This document shows, one piece after another, positions 48,006 to 61,436 of a stretch of 64,000 bases of DNA. The stretch is taken from contig NC_034009.1 of assembly GCF_000346465.2 (NCBI RefSeq), positions 9,599,401-9,663,400 on the forward strand, given 5' to 3'. How positions within the stretch are numbered: position 1 is the first letter of the stretch; every line of letters starts with the position of its first letter. Made by a program: the position numbers and the translations under genes. This DNA comes from Prunus persica. Lineage: Eukaryota > Streptophyta > Magnoliopsida > Rosales > Rosaceae. The notes beneath the pieces are model-generated. The model was not told where the DNA came from. It saw nothing but the letters and a program-made list of their open reading frames with translations, and did not search any database.

Positions 48006-51000
48006 ACCAAGAGTGGAAGGAAAGCTTTAAAGGAAAAAAAAAAAAAAAAAACCTATATCTATATGGCCCACCAAGTTTGTTGCCTTTTGCTTTGATCCAA
48101 CCCTCTAATCAAATTGACCGAACCGTGCAATTACTTAGCAGCCTTGGCTTTGTTTTTTTTTTTTTTTTCCACCCGAAGCATGCGGCCTTTTGCTTTTCTT
48201 TTTTTTCTTTTCTTTTGTTGGCAATGTCAATAATCGTTTTTCCCCCAAAATAAAAAGGGAAAGCTTCTTAATATTGTACTCAATAAAAACCCTCACAAGT
48301 CCTTCAACCCATAATTACAGATGGCAGGAGGTAATTAAAACTCACAGGTGGGAAGAAACTTTCAAAAATGGAACATTAACCTAATTATATTCTTCTTGTG
48401 TTCACAACTAATATATATGTGAAACTTAATTATTTATATTGTATTTGTCTTATTTAGTTGATGCCAAGAAACAAGAAACTTAAATAGGTACACTTTCAGA
48501 ACACATTAATTTTGATAATGTGTTATTTTTAGTTACATTTAATAAGTATTTGTCTTATAAAATTTATTGAAAATTAGTCAATTAAAAAAAAAAAAAAGAT
48601 CATTAGAGTTTAAGCTAAAAAATTTAGCTAGCCCATTCATTGAAAAATTCCTAGTTCCGCTCTTGCTTATACCATTAGCATTTTCTAAAATTATCGATCA
48701 AATGCTTGGAGTGAAGTCCAAGATTTCCCCTGAAATAATGTGGGCAAGAGCCAGACGCTTTCATTACAACTTACCAGAGAAACAAGAGCAAACCAACCAA
48801 CTTTGAGCCACTAAGGCTTGGATCTTGCGGCGCACAACAGTTTACAGTTAACACACATTTATGAAGATTATAAATAAATAAAAATATTTGACAAAGACAA
48901 CAGAGATTCTCTAAACCAGTAGGGAACTAAAACTAAGAGGATAAGCAGGAGGAGGAGAAGGAAGAAGAAAGCATCTCATTCTGAGCTTCATATGGAGAGC
49001 TAGTTGGCAGAGCTATCTCTTTGCGTTTGCACTGATTGATGGGAATTTTTAAGGATAAGAATGTAATGGGTAATCACTATCCACACCCATGCTACTGTTT
49101 TAGCATAAAGCTCGGCTTTGTCATCCATGATCCATCCACGAAGGATGGTCTCATCCATGCATGAACATGAACTATTTCTTTCAACTTATTTATTTATTTT
49201 TTATTCATCGAAGGGTCTATTTTCTTTCTCATCTAGAAACTAGAAGTAGTCAAAAATCCAGAGATAGACAGGGAGGAGAAGTCGGGTTGGGTGGGTCCAT
49301 GTGTTTAGATTCATGATCAAGTTAGGTTTTCTTAGGCCCTTTAATTTTCTTGGCCACATCTCTAACCGATGATATTTTCTTTCTCAACTTCTCATTTATG
49401 GTCATATTCTTTGTCTCCTCCAATGGCCAATCCTTAGCCAACCAACCAATCATGCATGCAATGCAAGCCACATTCAAAGCCAGCGATTAGATAAGGAAAA
49501 CAAAGAGTGTTAATTAAGCTAGCAACAATTAAAGATGAGGAAAAAGCCTCAGGCCCCAGTTGGTTGGTTGAGAACAAAGCTGTTAGAAATATCCAAATTC
49601 ATCAAACAAATGAAGAAGAAAAAATACATTGACTTGCATTTCATAGGTCTCATGTTCAAATTCCGGTGACATTTTAGTTGTGTGCGTATGTGTATGAAAA
49701 ATCTCCCCTCCTTTATAGTTGAGATTATTACGTCTACTTCAAAAAAGAAGAGGTTAGTGTAAAAAGGGTTTTTGATGAATTCAAAGGCATTTGCATATAT
49801 AGCAAGCCAACTAGCCAATTGGCTCTAAACTGCGTCATTTCACGTGGCCTAAGAGGCTTTCAAGCCCTAAAAGAAATACATACAAAGATGAAATGTAAAA
49901 CCATATGTAAAAGCTCTAACCAAATTAAAGCATGGTGTGACATCAAATCAAATCCACCACCATAATGTTTCTGTTGAAATGTTGAGGTCCCACAGAATAT
50001 ACATGCATCGATCGAGTTTTATCTCTGAAAAACATTGTAATGTTCGTTTTCGTTACATATTCTCTACTGCCTGCATTGAAAGCTTGTTTTGTTCCTTCGT
50101 TATTTGGACATTCTTTTTTCCCCTTGGTGGGGTAGGGTCTGATGCACAACGATTTTTTTCTTCTTTTTTAACTAAATCATTGGCTTTATTAATTGCTTTT
50201 ACGCATGCATGATGCATATGTGCAACTAATTTAATATCCCGAAGCAAAAAATATATGTGGAATTAGCTGGTTATATTCGATGGATTATTGTATGAATTAA
50301 TGTATTTATAATATTCACATATCTTGGGGGACGTATCAGTAGAAAGAGGAGGGAGAAACTCACGCACTCGGGTATTATGAGGATTTGAATCCAGGACTAC
50401 TTGAAGGATATATAAGCGTGAATTTAGTATATCAAACAAAATTTTGAACAAAGTCTCTGACAATATTGGGAGGATTTTAATTTTGGAAAATGAAAGATCA
50501 AAAAGAAGAAATTAATTAAGAAAATAAAGCAATTGACTAAACTGAAGGATAAGGTTGTAACACAAAGATTGGCAATAGCGTATGAAGCTCACTCTCTTAT
50601 GTATATGGGCCTATCTGGAAGCTAGCTAGTTCCATTTCCTTCTCCTTCATCTCATACTTGGGTCCTCATAAATAAATAATTCTCATTCTACACAGCACGC
50701 CACAGAATAATCTTCAGCTTATCTGTCAGCTTTCACATCCTAATATTACATCATATTATATACATGAACATATATATGTATATATATCAGATACGTTTTG
50801 GAAAACCTATCCGGAAAAAAATTGCAAGTATTTGATACATTGTCGATATTTCTAGTCGAAATACCTAATGATATCGAAGAGATGTTTACGAGCTTTTTTA
50901 TAAAACGCATATACATTGTAAAATTTTGCTCTTGGTGGAGTAAGTAACTATGTACTTCACATGATCAAAATAAAGATACAAGAGGACAAATGTTTTTGTT

Positions 51001-51988
51001 TCATCGCTGGTAGAAATTTGAAGCCACAGTCACGAGATTGACTTTCTATTGTCTCTCGTGTAGTCTGCGTACAGGTAAAAAAGTCACGAGCATGAAAAAC
51101 TTCTGCATCCTCCTCCCTTTTTGTGAAATAATTATAAACCAAAGTCAGTTTCCAATGGTGGGAGAGGACGACGCAGACTAAACACTGCATTATTAACACA
51201 GAAAAGTTTCCACGCAAACAAAATATATGTCCTTTTTGATCATTTTATCCCCAAATATATTTGAAATTATTCCATGTTTGTTTCTGCAAAAATTATACAT
51301 ATACTGAGTCAAGTAACTGACCCAAGATTTTAGTCACCATGTGTCCTTTCATTTGGCAATAATTTCTGGGAGAGTTATCTGATATTCTGTTGAAAAAATT
51401 GCATAACCATTCTCTCTCCCTCTCTCTCCACAATCCCTGTAAATTTTTGTTTTCTTTTTATCAAACTATGCTTCGATTTTATTTAAACATTTTAAAGACC
51501 AATGTGACAGAGAATGTACCAAAAGAGAAATTAGATTCTCCAGTCCGTGATCCCAATATTTCTTAATTTTTATGACCTAATCTGATGTATGTCCTTTATT
51601 GCCCATTTTGCTATATGGTTGGTCATGGCTCATATACTTTTTTAACTATAGCTATAGCCCCTTAGCCTAAGTGACCATCCATTGCCAACTGCGTGTTGCA
51701 CTGACACACTCTCTCACCTCTCTCTCTCTCACACACACACTCTTTTTCTTTCTTTTTTCTGTTTTGGTTAGCTTCAAAGTTATAATCGCATCATCTACGT
51801 GGAAATAACTCAATCATGAAAAACCTCTCCGCTCATTTTTCCCACATCATAGCCATCCTTCTAACGCAACCTTCTAAATTCTCTCTGTATAAATACCTAC
51901 GCCAAGCTTTCGCCTAAACACACAAAACCCAATAGAGCAAAACAAAAGAAAAAGAACAAAAAAACTCCCCACATTATTCCATTTTAAT
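48006..51988. promoter_or_regulatory. Long gap ending in the beta-xylosidase promoter
   Basis: No gene is supported in these 4 kb. There are T- and A-runs (48140-48230, 48585-48597), a TATA-rich stretch (50760-50790) and CT/CA repeats (51410-51430, 51715-51740). A good TATA box, TATAAATA at 51888-51895, lies 93 bases before the beta-xylosidase ATG. Confidence 0.55.
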
Positions 51989-54900
51989 ATGGCATACAAT
52001 ATTACTAAGCTTCTCTCACTTGTTTCTCTTCTTCTGTGTCTTTCTTTTTGCACCATTGGAGTTGTCCATGCTCGTCCACCCTTTGCTTGTGACCCTCACA
52101 ACCCAATAACCAGAGGCCTGAAGTTCTGCAGGGTGACGGTGCCAATCCATGTTAGGGTTCAGGACTTGATCGGACGGTTGACATTGCAGGAGAAGATCAG
52201 GCTGCTGGTGAACAATGCTATTGCTGTGCCCAGGCTTGGCATTCAGGGCTACGAGTGGTGGTCTGAAGCACTTCATGGTGTATCCAATGTGGGCCCTGGA
52301 ACCAAGTTTGGTGGGGCTTTCCCTGGGGCCACCAGCTTCCCTCAAGTCATCACCACCGCTGCTTCCTTCAACGAATCTCTCTGGCAGGAAATCGGACGGG
52401 TGAGGATTATTCTTGCTCCTTTATCTTTTCTGATTAGTATAAAATTTAGAATTACAAAAAGAAGAGGAGGTAATAAAGTCTTTAAATAAAAATATATATT
52501 TTCCATCATTTTTGGGTTCCGTAGCCCATAACTCTTTTATCTCAACCACGTGATCCATATATAATATTAAATTAATGGGGTGTAAACGAGTATTGGTATA
52601 TTATACATATTAGATTTGATATGTTATATATAATTTGACATGACTTACTAATTCATAGTTTTAATTAACTGTGTCATAATATGATATGTCACACTGTTGG
52701 TGAAAACAACTTCATCGCTTAATTTGGATTAGTCATACTAAAGATAGAAGTACAATTTGCATGGATACTTGGGTGATAGTGGTTGCATTGGAAGTTCCGT
52801 GAGCTACCTAAATTCAACATCTCTTCATGATTTGGATAGCGGCCGCAATGATAATGACCTTTGACTAGCTAGCAATAGCAAAGCTAGATTTTAGTCCTTA
52901 AAACCCATGATGCCATGAACAAACAAAATAAACGACATTTTCAGTAGGTTAATTATTGTGGTTGTTGCTCTTGTTTATTTAGTTCTTTTCAATATATTAT
53001 TGAAAATGGTCCACCCACCTTCTTGGTCTATACATATAGAAAGGGTACCTATTAAAATTAGACGTATATAGATGCTTCGGATTAAATAATGATAAGACGA
53101 TCATCTCGAAGTTAATCTTTAATTATAAATAGGGAGGTTCACTATTATATTCAATATAGGAGCCCAAATTCTGAAGAAGAAAAAAACACTATATGAAATG
53201 GACTTTATAAACACACTCAAAGCTTATTTACAACATAACAAAAAGGCTTTTAACTTCTTTTAATTTACAAAACTACCATTGATTTCTTAAAACAAACTCA
53301 ACCCCAAAACCTCATAAAAAAGCCCAAAACACTCAATAGGGCATCAAAGTTATTTAATAATCAAAATTAAATTCAATAAGGTCAGCTTTTATTTTTTGAA
53401 TTTTTTTTAGTTTGTTTATAGAAATTAAATGGTGTATGGTTTATTTATAGTTTTAGTGCTTAAAATAGGTATATAACTAAATATCTCTTATAGGTATCGT
53501 GATTAAGAGTACGTTGATCCGTTATAACAGTTTTTATTTTATTTTATAAAATATCATATTGCTTGTAAAGAAAAATCATGATCATGAGCCAAGCGACCCA
53601 AAACGATCTTGACATCCTCATGAGCCCAACTTGGCAAGTTGCAATCCCTAATTTGGTGCAAAAATTTACTTTCGGTTCTTTGGGTCCCATGTGACCCTGC
53701 CGAATCTTTATCTTGGATTTATATACAATTACATGTACTAAAACTGGACCATTTTCGATTTATGGCAACTACAGGAAAATAATGTCCCAGTCTCGATCAC
53801 TGGGAAAAAGAAAAAGAAAGAAGGGAAATTAATTTATGATAATTGGAATAATATTTTTTATTTTAAAATATTTGGTTTCTGGGCAGGTGGTGTCTGATGA
53901 GGCAAGGGCAATGTACAATGGAGGGATGGCTGGCTTGACATATTGGAGCCCAAATGTGAACATATTTCGTGACCCAAGATGGGGCAGAGGCCAAGAGACT
54001 CCTGGTGAAGACCCTGTCTTGGCTGCTAAGTATGCTGCTAGGTACGTCAAGGGGCTCCAAGGTGATGGAGCTGGCAATAGGCTTAAGGTTGCTGCATGCT
54101 GCAAACATTACACTGCCTATGATCTCGACAACTGGAACGGTGTCAATCGCTTCCATTTCAATGCCAGGGTAACATAATCTTTAGCTCTCTAATCCGTCTT
54201 GTCATATATTATGTTATCAGACTGTCAATATTTTAGAGTGATAATTTTGCGTGTGACATGTGCAGGTTAGCAAGCAGGACTTGGTGGACACATATGATGT
54301 GCCTTTCAAAGCCTGTGTGGTGGAAGGGAATGTTGCTAGTGTTATGTGCTCCTACAACCAGGTGAATGGGAAGCCTACTTGTGCTGACCCTGATCTCCTC
54401 AAGGGCACAATCCGTGGCCAATGGAGACTTAATGGGTGAGTCTTTTTGATTCATACAGCTAGGAACACTTTTCTCTTTGTTTTTTTTTAGCTTCTTTCTA
54501 ATTAACTTTTTGGGTCCAATAGGTATATTGTCTCGGACTGTGATTCAGTTGGTGTTCTATATGACGAGCAACATTACACCAGGACACCAGAAGAAGCAGC
54601 CGCTGACGCAATTAAAGCAGGTTTGGACTTGGACTGTGGGCCGTTCCTCGCAATCCATACTGAGGCCGCCGTAAGAAGGGGACTCGTTAGCCAGCTTGAA
54701 ATTAACTGGGCCTTAGCAAACACGATGACGGTCCAGATGAGGTTGGGTATGTTCGACGGCGAACCATCGGCCCACCAATACGGAAACCTAGGCCCAAGAG
54801 ACGTGTGCACCCCGGCCCACCAACAGCTAGCCCTTGAAGCTGCTAGGCAAGGCATTGTTCTATTGGAGAACCGTGGGCGTTCACTTCCTCTCTCAACCAG

Positions 54901-56180
54901 ACGCCATAGGACAGTAGCAGTAATTGGGCCCAATTCTGATGTTACTGTCACCATGATTGGAAATTACGCTGGTAAGTCTAGTAATTTGTTTTTTTCTAGC
55001 TTAATTTTCTTTAACATTGATCTAAATTTTAAACCATTTGGATATTTTTGTAATTGTATGCAGGTGTTGCATGTGGTTACACTACACCCCTACAAGGAAT
55101 TGGGAGGTACACAAGGACCATACACCAAGCGGGGTGCACAGATGTTCATTGCAACGGAAACCAACTATTTGGTGCTGCTGAGGCCGCAGCAAGACAGGCT
55201 GATGCAACTGTCTTGGTAATGGGCCTTGACCAATCCATTGAAGCCGAATTCGTAGACCGAGCCGGTCTCCTTTTGCCAGGACACCAACAAGAGCTAGTGT
55301 CCAGAGTGGCCAGGGCCTCTAGAGGCCCAACCATCTTGGTCTTGATGTCTGGTGGCCCAATTGATGTCACGTTCGCAAAGAACGATCCACGCATTAGCGC
55401 TATTATTTGGGTTGGGTACCCTGGCCAAGCCGGAGGAACTGCCATAGCCGATGTTCTATTTGGGACCACAAACCCAGGTAAGAACGACAGTACAACAAAC
55501 TCTTGTTCACATATTTTTATCTTTTTCAACAAAGTGAAAACTAATGTCGTCGGACTAATTATTATATGTTTTGTACAGGAGGAAAGCTTCCCATGACATG
55601 GTACCCCCAAAACTATGTAACCCATTTGCCAATGACAGATATGGCCATGAGGGCAGACCCAGCAAGAGGCTACCCTGGCAGGACCTACAGGTTCTACAGA
55701 GGCCCAGTTGTCTTCCCATTTGGTCTGGGCCTAAGCTACACAACTTTTGCCCACAATCTGGCACATGGGCCCACATTGGTCTCCGTGCCTCTCACCAGCC
55801 TAAAAGCCACCGCAAACTCAACCATGCTGAGCAAAGCTGTGAGAGTGAGCCACGCGGACTGTAATGCACTCTCCCCCCTGGACGTACACGTGGATGTTAA
55901 AAACACTGGGTCCATGGATGGGACCCACACTCTTCTGGTGTTCACAAGCCCACCAGATGGAAAATGGGCCTCCAGCAAGCAGCTGATGGGCTTTCACAAG
56001 ATCCATATAGCAGCCGGGTCGGAGAAACGGGTCAGGATTGCTGTTCATGTGTGCAAGCACCTCAGCGTTGTGGACCGGTTTGGGATCCGAAGAATTCCAT
56101 TGGGTGAACACAAGCTTCAAATCGGTGACCTCAGCCATCACGTCTCCCTTCAAACCAATTTGGGAGAAATTAAGGTTTAG
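51989..56180 (+). CDS. BXL1: Secreted beta-D-xylosidase/alpha-L-arabinofuranosidase, GH3 (BXL1-like)
   Basis: Apoplastic GH3 enzyme that trims xylose and/or arabinose from hemicellulose and pectin side chains during wall remodelling. Six exons, 51989-52399, 53887-54168, 54266-54435, 54523-54971, 55064-55477 and 55579-56180, join to 775 residues, the usual size. Residues 1-28 are a signal peptide ([21 protein letters not shown]). The N-terminal GH3 domain has [51 protein letters not shown] and the nucleophile segment [19 protein letters not shown]. Next come the C-terminal GH3 domain ([40 protein letters not shown]) and a fibronectin III-like tail. Intron 1 (1,487 bp) holds a MITE. BXL1-like naming is from memory; substrate preference cannot be read from sequence. 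Confidence 0.95.
53133..53487. mobile_element. Mutator-type MITE, copy 2, in BXL1 intron 1
   Basis: 355 bp, same family and orientation as 47431-47780. Shared phrases include TTTACAACATAACAAAAA, CAATAGGGCATCAAAGT and TTTATAGAAATT. The 9-base flanks are TTATAAATA (53124-53132) and TTATAGGTA (53488-53496), seven of nine matching, consistent with an aged target duplication. It sits 400 bases upstream of the exon 2 acceptor. Confidence 0.8.
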
Positions 56181-57578
56181 GGGCAATCAAAAAAAAGAAA
56201 AGAAAAGAAAATTGATAGTGACACCCAATATTATATGGCTAGCATTGTAGTCCCTAGTCTTTCTTTTTTCAAAATTACAGAATAGGAAATAGAAAAGAAA
56301 ATTTCCACTGTACAAATAAAGGAAAGACGGTCCAAGAAAGAAATATTTATTAATGAGCCGTAAGGTTTAATAAAAGTAGTCATTTTGAATCATATGTTAA
56401 TTGTTGCCAAATGCAAGTTTAATTATAAATTTACACATGACTATAGTTATTTTTGCATATGAAGTCATGAGTTCGAATTCCCGTCCCTCAACATCATTTA
56501 AAATTAAAAAGCAAAGTGTTTTGTTTTTAATACAAACAATTGCTTAATATATACCAACAACAATGCAGGGTAGTTGCGGTTACAATCAAAATTAGGTAAA
56601 CATGATTTTTTTTCCTTCTTAAGAAATTAAGGCATTGGGTTGACTGGTTTAGCTTCAATTTCAAACCGTAATTCTAATGAATTGCAATAAATAAATAAAC
56701 TGTAAACTTATGAGGGTTTTGACTTTCCCATGAGTTCATAACTTCCACAAGTTTTATCAAGTTCAGATATTTTATTTTATTTTATTTTTTTATTCTGGAA
56801 ATAAAGATTTATACTCATTCTTTCTTTCTTGTGTGTGAACATTGTACTTATTTCTTCAAGCGTAAGGATTAAAGCAATTTGAGCTTAGAGTTTAATTATT
56901 TACCATTTACATATGCCCAAATAACGTAGTTTTAGACATAAACGCAAATTCAATAAAGATCTGATGGAACTACCGCAGTATTAATTAAATTTAAAATACA
57001 ATTTGCGATATCTAAAATATTGAAATTTCTTGAAGAAACTGGTGCTTATTTTTTGGGGCTATGGACTTATGATAATGAATAATAATTTGCATTAAAACAA
57101 AAAATGCACAAAAACTCATAAAATATAAGAGTGGTTGTCGGTAAGTAAAGTTTGTGTGTGTGTTAGAAATTTAGAAAGGACCAACCGATGGTGATATCCC
57201 AACAAGCCCAATAGTTATCCATATCTATATTTTTCATTTTGGTTATTTTCTAAATTTTATGATGATTTTTTAGTATGCAAAATTTCCAGTCTCCTAATCT
57301 CTCCTACCCCATTTGAATTTGTCCACCTTCCATGAACTTCAACCCCGACCACGCTATCTTGTATGACCTTATTGGAGAGATATAGTTTCTAATTTTTATC
57401 TACTTACCATATATTTTAAGTTTTCATTAGCGTTTAACAATGTCTCCAGTTCGTATCTCCCTCCTCGATAAACTTTATTGGTTTGAAAAATTCGTCTCTA
57501 AATCAAAATTAAATACTAGGACACAACTTACAGGGATAAATACAAATACATTCTTATCTTACCTGCTCACTCAACCCC

Positions 57579-57616
<38 letters not shown>

Positions 57617-57995
57617 GGGTTCCTTTTCGCATCGCAACTTGTCCTTATTTCTGTTGCATCTCTCACTTTGCTCTTCCACAAGGTAATGTCAAGATCCCTT
57701 TCTATCCTTCTCCAATAGTCTCTTTTCTCTTTTTGGGCTTTATATAAAGCCATTCACAAACCATATACATTATTAACCCACTCTAAACTCCTCCTGCCCC
57801 ATTTTTGGTTTCTGCAATCTTTCTGCATTGTTCTTGTTAGCCCCCCCGCTCCTCTGTTTCTGTTTCTAATTTTCATGTCTTAATTGTCATTATGATGTCA
57901 AATTTTGTTTACCCTTTTGTTTTGTTTTGCTAGTTCTTAATTTTGGTCCCATGATTTTGACTTGTGTGATTGATGATCTTGCAGGAGAGCCAAAG
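56181..57995. other. BXL1 3' flank and leader of the endosulfine gene
   Basis: The stretch 56181-57430 is AT-rich with one SINE-like phrase (GAGTTCGAATTCCCG near 56468). The endosulfine gene probably starts just before the (CT)n tract at 57584-57613. Its 5' UTR has an intron with donor at 57683 (CCACAAG/GTAATG) and acceptor ending at 57984 (TTGCAG/GAGAGCC), 11 bases before the ATG. Confidence 0.55.
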
Positions 57996-58155
57996 ATGGC
58001 GGATTGCAACAGAGGAGAAGACTATTTCTCTGCCCAAGACCATGAGGTGCTCTGTTCTTAACACTCCCTTAATTATTCTTTTTAATTTATTGTTTTGTTA
58101 AAATATTGAGTTTTGACAAATTAAGCTCATAAAATAAAACAAATAAATTCAGAGA

Positions 58156-58194
<39 letters not shown>

Positions 58195-60165
58195 TGTTGT
58201 TAACAACCATAGACTACTTCCAATTTCCATGGTGTCGGTTCAAACTTCAAATGTATAATTAAGAAGAGCTTCGATGGCCATATCCGGCTGTCCTTGCTGC
58301 ATGAATCAATGGCCATACATACACTTGGCAGGCAGTTGCAAACTTTATTTTTAATTAAATTCAGTTGGTGGCAGATATTTTATTAATTATGTTTTTACTA
58401 CATTTCCTTTTCTTTTCTTTAATACCCCCCCAAAAAATTATCTTTCTTAGTCAAGGAAAAAATAATTAGTTCAGCTTCCTCTATTTTCTCGTTATAAAAC
58501 AGGAGAATGAGTAAGGTTGAAACTCACGTTAAGTGTCTGCTTTTTACTTTTTATGGCAAATTTGAATTTGAAATCCCTTTTACTATTGAGAAGATAAATC
58601 ATTAGACAGAATATAGAGATTATTAGTCATAGTATTTGAAAAAGAAAAACATTGATGTTGAGTAAAGATGTGAAACGGAATAGGCCGGCACATCACAACG
58701 CAAGCTCAACTTGTTTAAATGGAACACAGCACGGTACAAACAGAAATATTAATGGGCCATGCATGAATATTGTCGAGGCTATTAGAAATTCACTTACCAT
58801 TTTATTTTTTGGTTAATCCCATTAAGCATAAAATTGGATGCTCTTGTGTTGTGCCAAAAGCAAATACGAGGGTTGCAATTGTGATCCCAAAATATCTGTA
58901 ATTTCTAATTAGACCGTTTTGGGACCGAAGATGCAATTTAGATTTGGGTGTATGTGGATGCATAGGATAGAAAAAATAAAAAGGGACCCACATTTAGGAT
59001 ATTAGTAAAGGATTGTTTTGACAAGTAACGGCTAGTGTTGTGACACGACAGGAGAATATGTCTATCCGCCAACGTACGTCTTACTTTTTTCCGAAATGTC
59101 GGCAGCAGCAACGGTAGTTACAAGTATGAACATGACCGTAGACTACCACAGCTCTAGCTGCCGCTCCTGCTGACTTTTTGTGTTGACCAGCCACAGCCAA
59201 AGAGTTGGGCCGTTTCGATTGTTGATTGATTCAGGCCTGCCTCTAAGGCCCGTTGATTTGCTAACCGCAGAATATGGCCCATCAAACCATATTTATAATT
59301 TATGGGCCATGAATCTTTTTTGTTTGTTCAAAGGCCATGAATCTTGATCCATAGGGTTTTCTGTTAAACATATATTCTAAAAGGCTTTTCAGGTGAACAA
59401 AAAAAAGAAAAAAATTTATAATTAAGAGTATTTATCTACACACCCGAGAAAAAAAAGTCCGATGACCCATAATAATAACACTCAAATATTTTATTCGGAT
59501 GATTGATCATTTAACCTCTAAACTGTTCTTTTGTAATTTACCAAGTGTGTCTGGATAAAAGCTCGCTAATCTCTATTGACTATAGCAGTTTTCTTTTTCG
59601 TTTTAATTGCAGGCGTCAACAGTTGTCCAGAAATATGGAGGACTTGCGCCAAAGAAGAAGCCTTTAATTTCGAAGGTAAATTAATTAACATTTCAAAGTT
59701 CAGGCACTTCCTGTGTTATTGCATTAAAATGTAAAGAACAAAACTCTCAATTTCTTGTGTGTAGGATCATGAACGTGCCTTCTTTGATTCAGCAGATTGG
59801 GCACTATGCAAGGTATTAATCCCCACAAAAATGAAAATAACTCTTCTTTTATCCTTTTTTTTTTCTTCTTTTGTAATTTTTTTAAAAAAAAATTCACGGA
59901 TGTGGAACAGCAAGGTGCAGGGGTGAATCCAAAATCAACAGCAGCCGTGGAGACCTTACGGCCAAAACTGCAGGTACAAAAAATTTTAACTACTAGACTA
60001 TGAGCTAGTTGGTTTATAACTGCGCGTTGGATCAATAGATCGATACATTTTTAGTTTTTATCAAAAAAATTGAACAATAAAGAAAGTAATTTTGATTTGC
60101 AGAGAACGCCACACCAGCAGCTCCCTCCAAGGAGACCTGCCTGTACATCTGATCATGATATATAG
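57996..60165 (+). CDS. Endosulfine/ARPP-19 family protein
   Basis: Small intrinsically disordered protein; animal and yeast relatives inhibit PP2A-B55 when the Ser in FDSGDY is phosphorylated by Greatwall-type kinases. Five short exons, 57996-58046, 59613-59675, 59765-59812, 59911-59973 and 60103-60165, join in phase 0 to 95 residues. The core is KYGGLAPKKKPLISK followed by DHERAFFDSADWALCKQG. The signature reads FDSADW here, so the Ser and Asp are kept while Gly and Tyr differ, as I recall for plant members. The C-terminus is Pro/Arg-rich. A further intron seems to lie in the 3' UTR (donor CCCCA/GTAAGT at 60171, acceptor ending at 60280), 5 bases after the stop, too close to trigger nonsense-mediated decay. 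Whether plant members inhibit PP2A cannot be judged here. Confidence 0.88.
58152..58194. repeat. (TA)n(CA)n microsatellite in endosulfine intron 1
   Basis: About 17 TA units followed by CA units, inside the 1.57-kb first coding intron. Confidence 0.9.
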
Positions 60166-61436
60166 CCCCAGTAAGTTCCGAAATGCAGTCTTCATTAGTA
60201 TGTTATACTGGTTATAGTATTAATTAATCTCCTTTTAATGGTTATTAATTCTTTTTTTCTTTTGGTTTATGATGTTGCAGGGAGCATACAGATTCATTTG
60301 TTGTGTTCAGAGGCATTGAGGGCTCAAAGTAGTTTGTTGTGTTCAGAGGATTCATGTTCATGGCAAAGTTATAATATAAGCATTAGAATTGGCTGATCAG
60401 TGTAATAATTTTCAATTAGCTTTTAATAAGAATAGTGTTCCTCTCAAACATCCATAACCAAAAGTAAATATGAACTTATGCAGATGTTGGTGGGAAACCA
60501 TGAATGCTTCAAGGGCATTTTCTACAAACTTTTTGTTTACGACAATATTTGCCCCCATAACTAGTTTAATCAATGTGCAAAAGATGCAGATGTGTCTCTA
60601 AAATACAATGAAACCTGGTTTAATCAATTTTTGTTTTTGTTTTATCAATCGGAAATAGGGTTTTGAGTTTAGAACATCATACAACATTGAGATGAGAAAT
60701 ACTACCAGACCAATATTCCACAGTTACGAGAAATTTATATCTTCATGCTAAAAGAAAAGAGAAAAGAAAGTGGTAGAATGTAGATCAATTTTCCACATTT
60801 TGCCTTGAGGTTTGGTTAATCCTTATGTGCTTAACCACTAATACCATTACACTAGCAGTAACTCATTGCCAATTTGCCATATGTCTCAATACCAATATAA
60901 TGCCTTTGTTTATGGAATTGCTTAGGCCGTGAATTAAACATCAAACTAATTAATCTCTCATGGAACGCAATCTTTACTTGTAGGGCAAGGTACAGAGCCA
61001 AGGAACATTTTTAGGTTTGATTTCTAACACTCCAGGAGAAAGTCCTCAGCTAGCGAAAGTTGGTGACTTGTACGCCAACCGCTCTCTCCCTTCCAGTCCT
61101 CTGCATTCCTCCAAATATTTTTCCCATTATCGACACCAAACTCATCAATCAGTTTTCCTTTTCCATTTAAACTCACCAACTTTTTTCATCACATTTTCCA
61201 CACATTTATGCCATGCTCAATCAGTCAAAACTGTAAATGAGAATGAAAGATGGTATATATATATATATTTTTTTAAATTTAGTCAAGAAAAAGTACCGTG
61301 GTAGGCACCAGGTTGGTCATATATTAAAATGGGCGTTTAGCAGCTGCCATTATATTGCTCTGGACATTTCGATTTTGCTCCAACGGTGGCGAAATTCTCA
61401 TCCAAGAGAGTTTGCTGGAGTTTGCAAGCTTCTGTC
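60166..61436. other. Endosulfine 3' UTR and promoter of the next gene
   Basis: The 3' UTR contains a short direct repeat, TTTGTTGTGTTCAGAGG, at about 60297 and 60333. The rest is AT-rich spacer, and 61020-61240 is pyrimidine-rich. A TATA run at 61254-61267 may be the core promoter of the gene starting at 61437. Confidence 0.4.
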
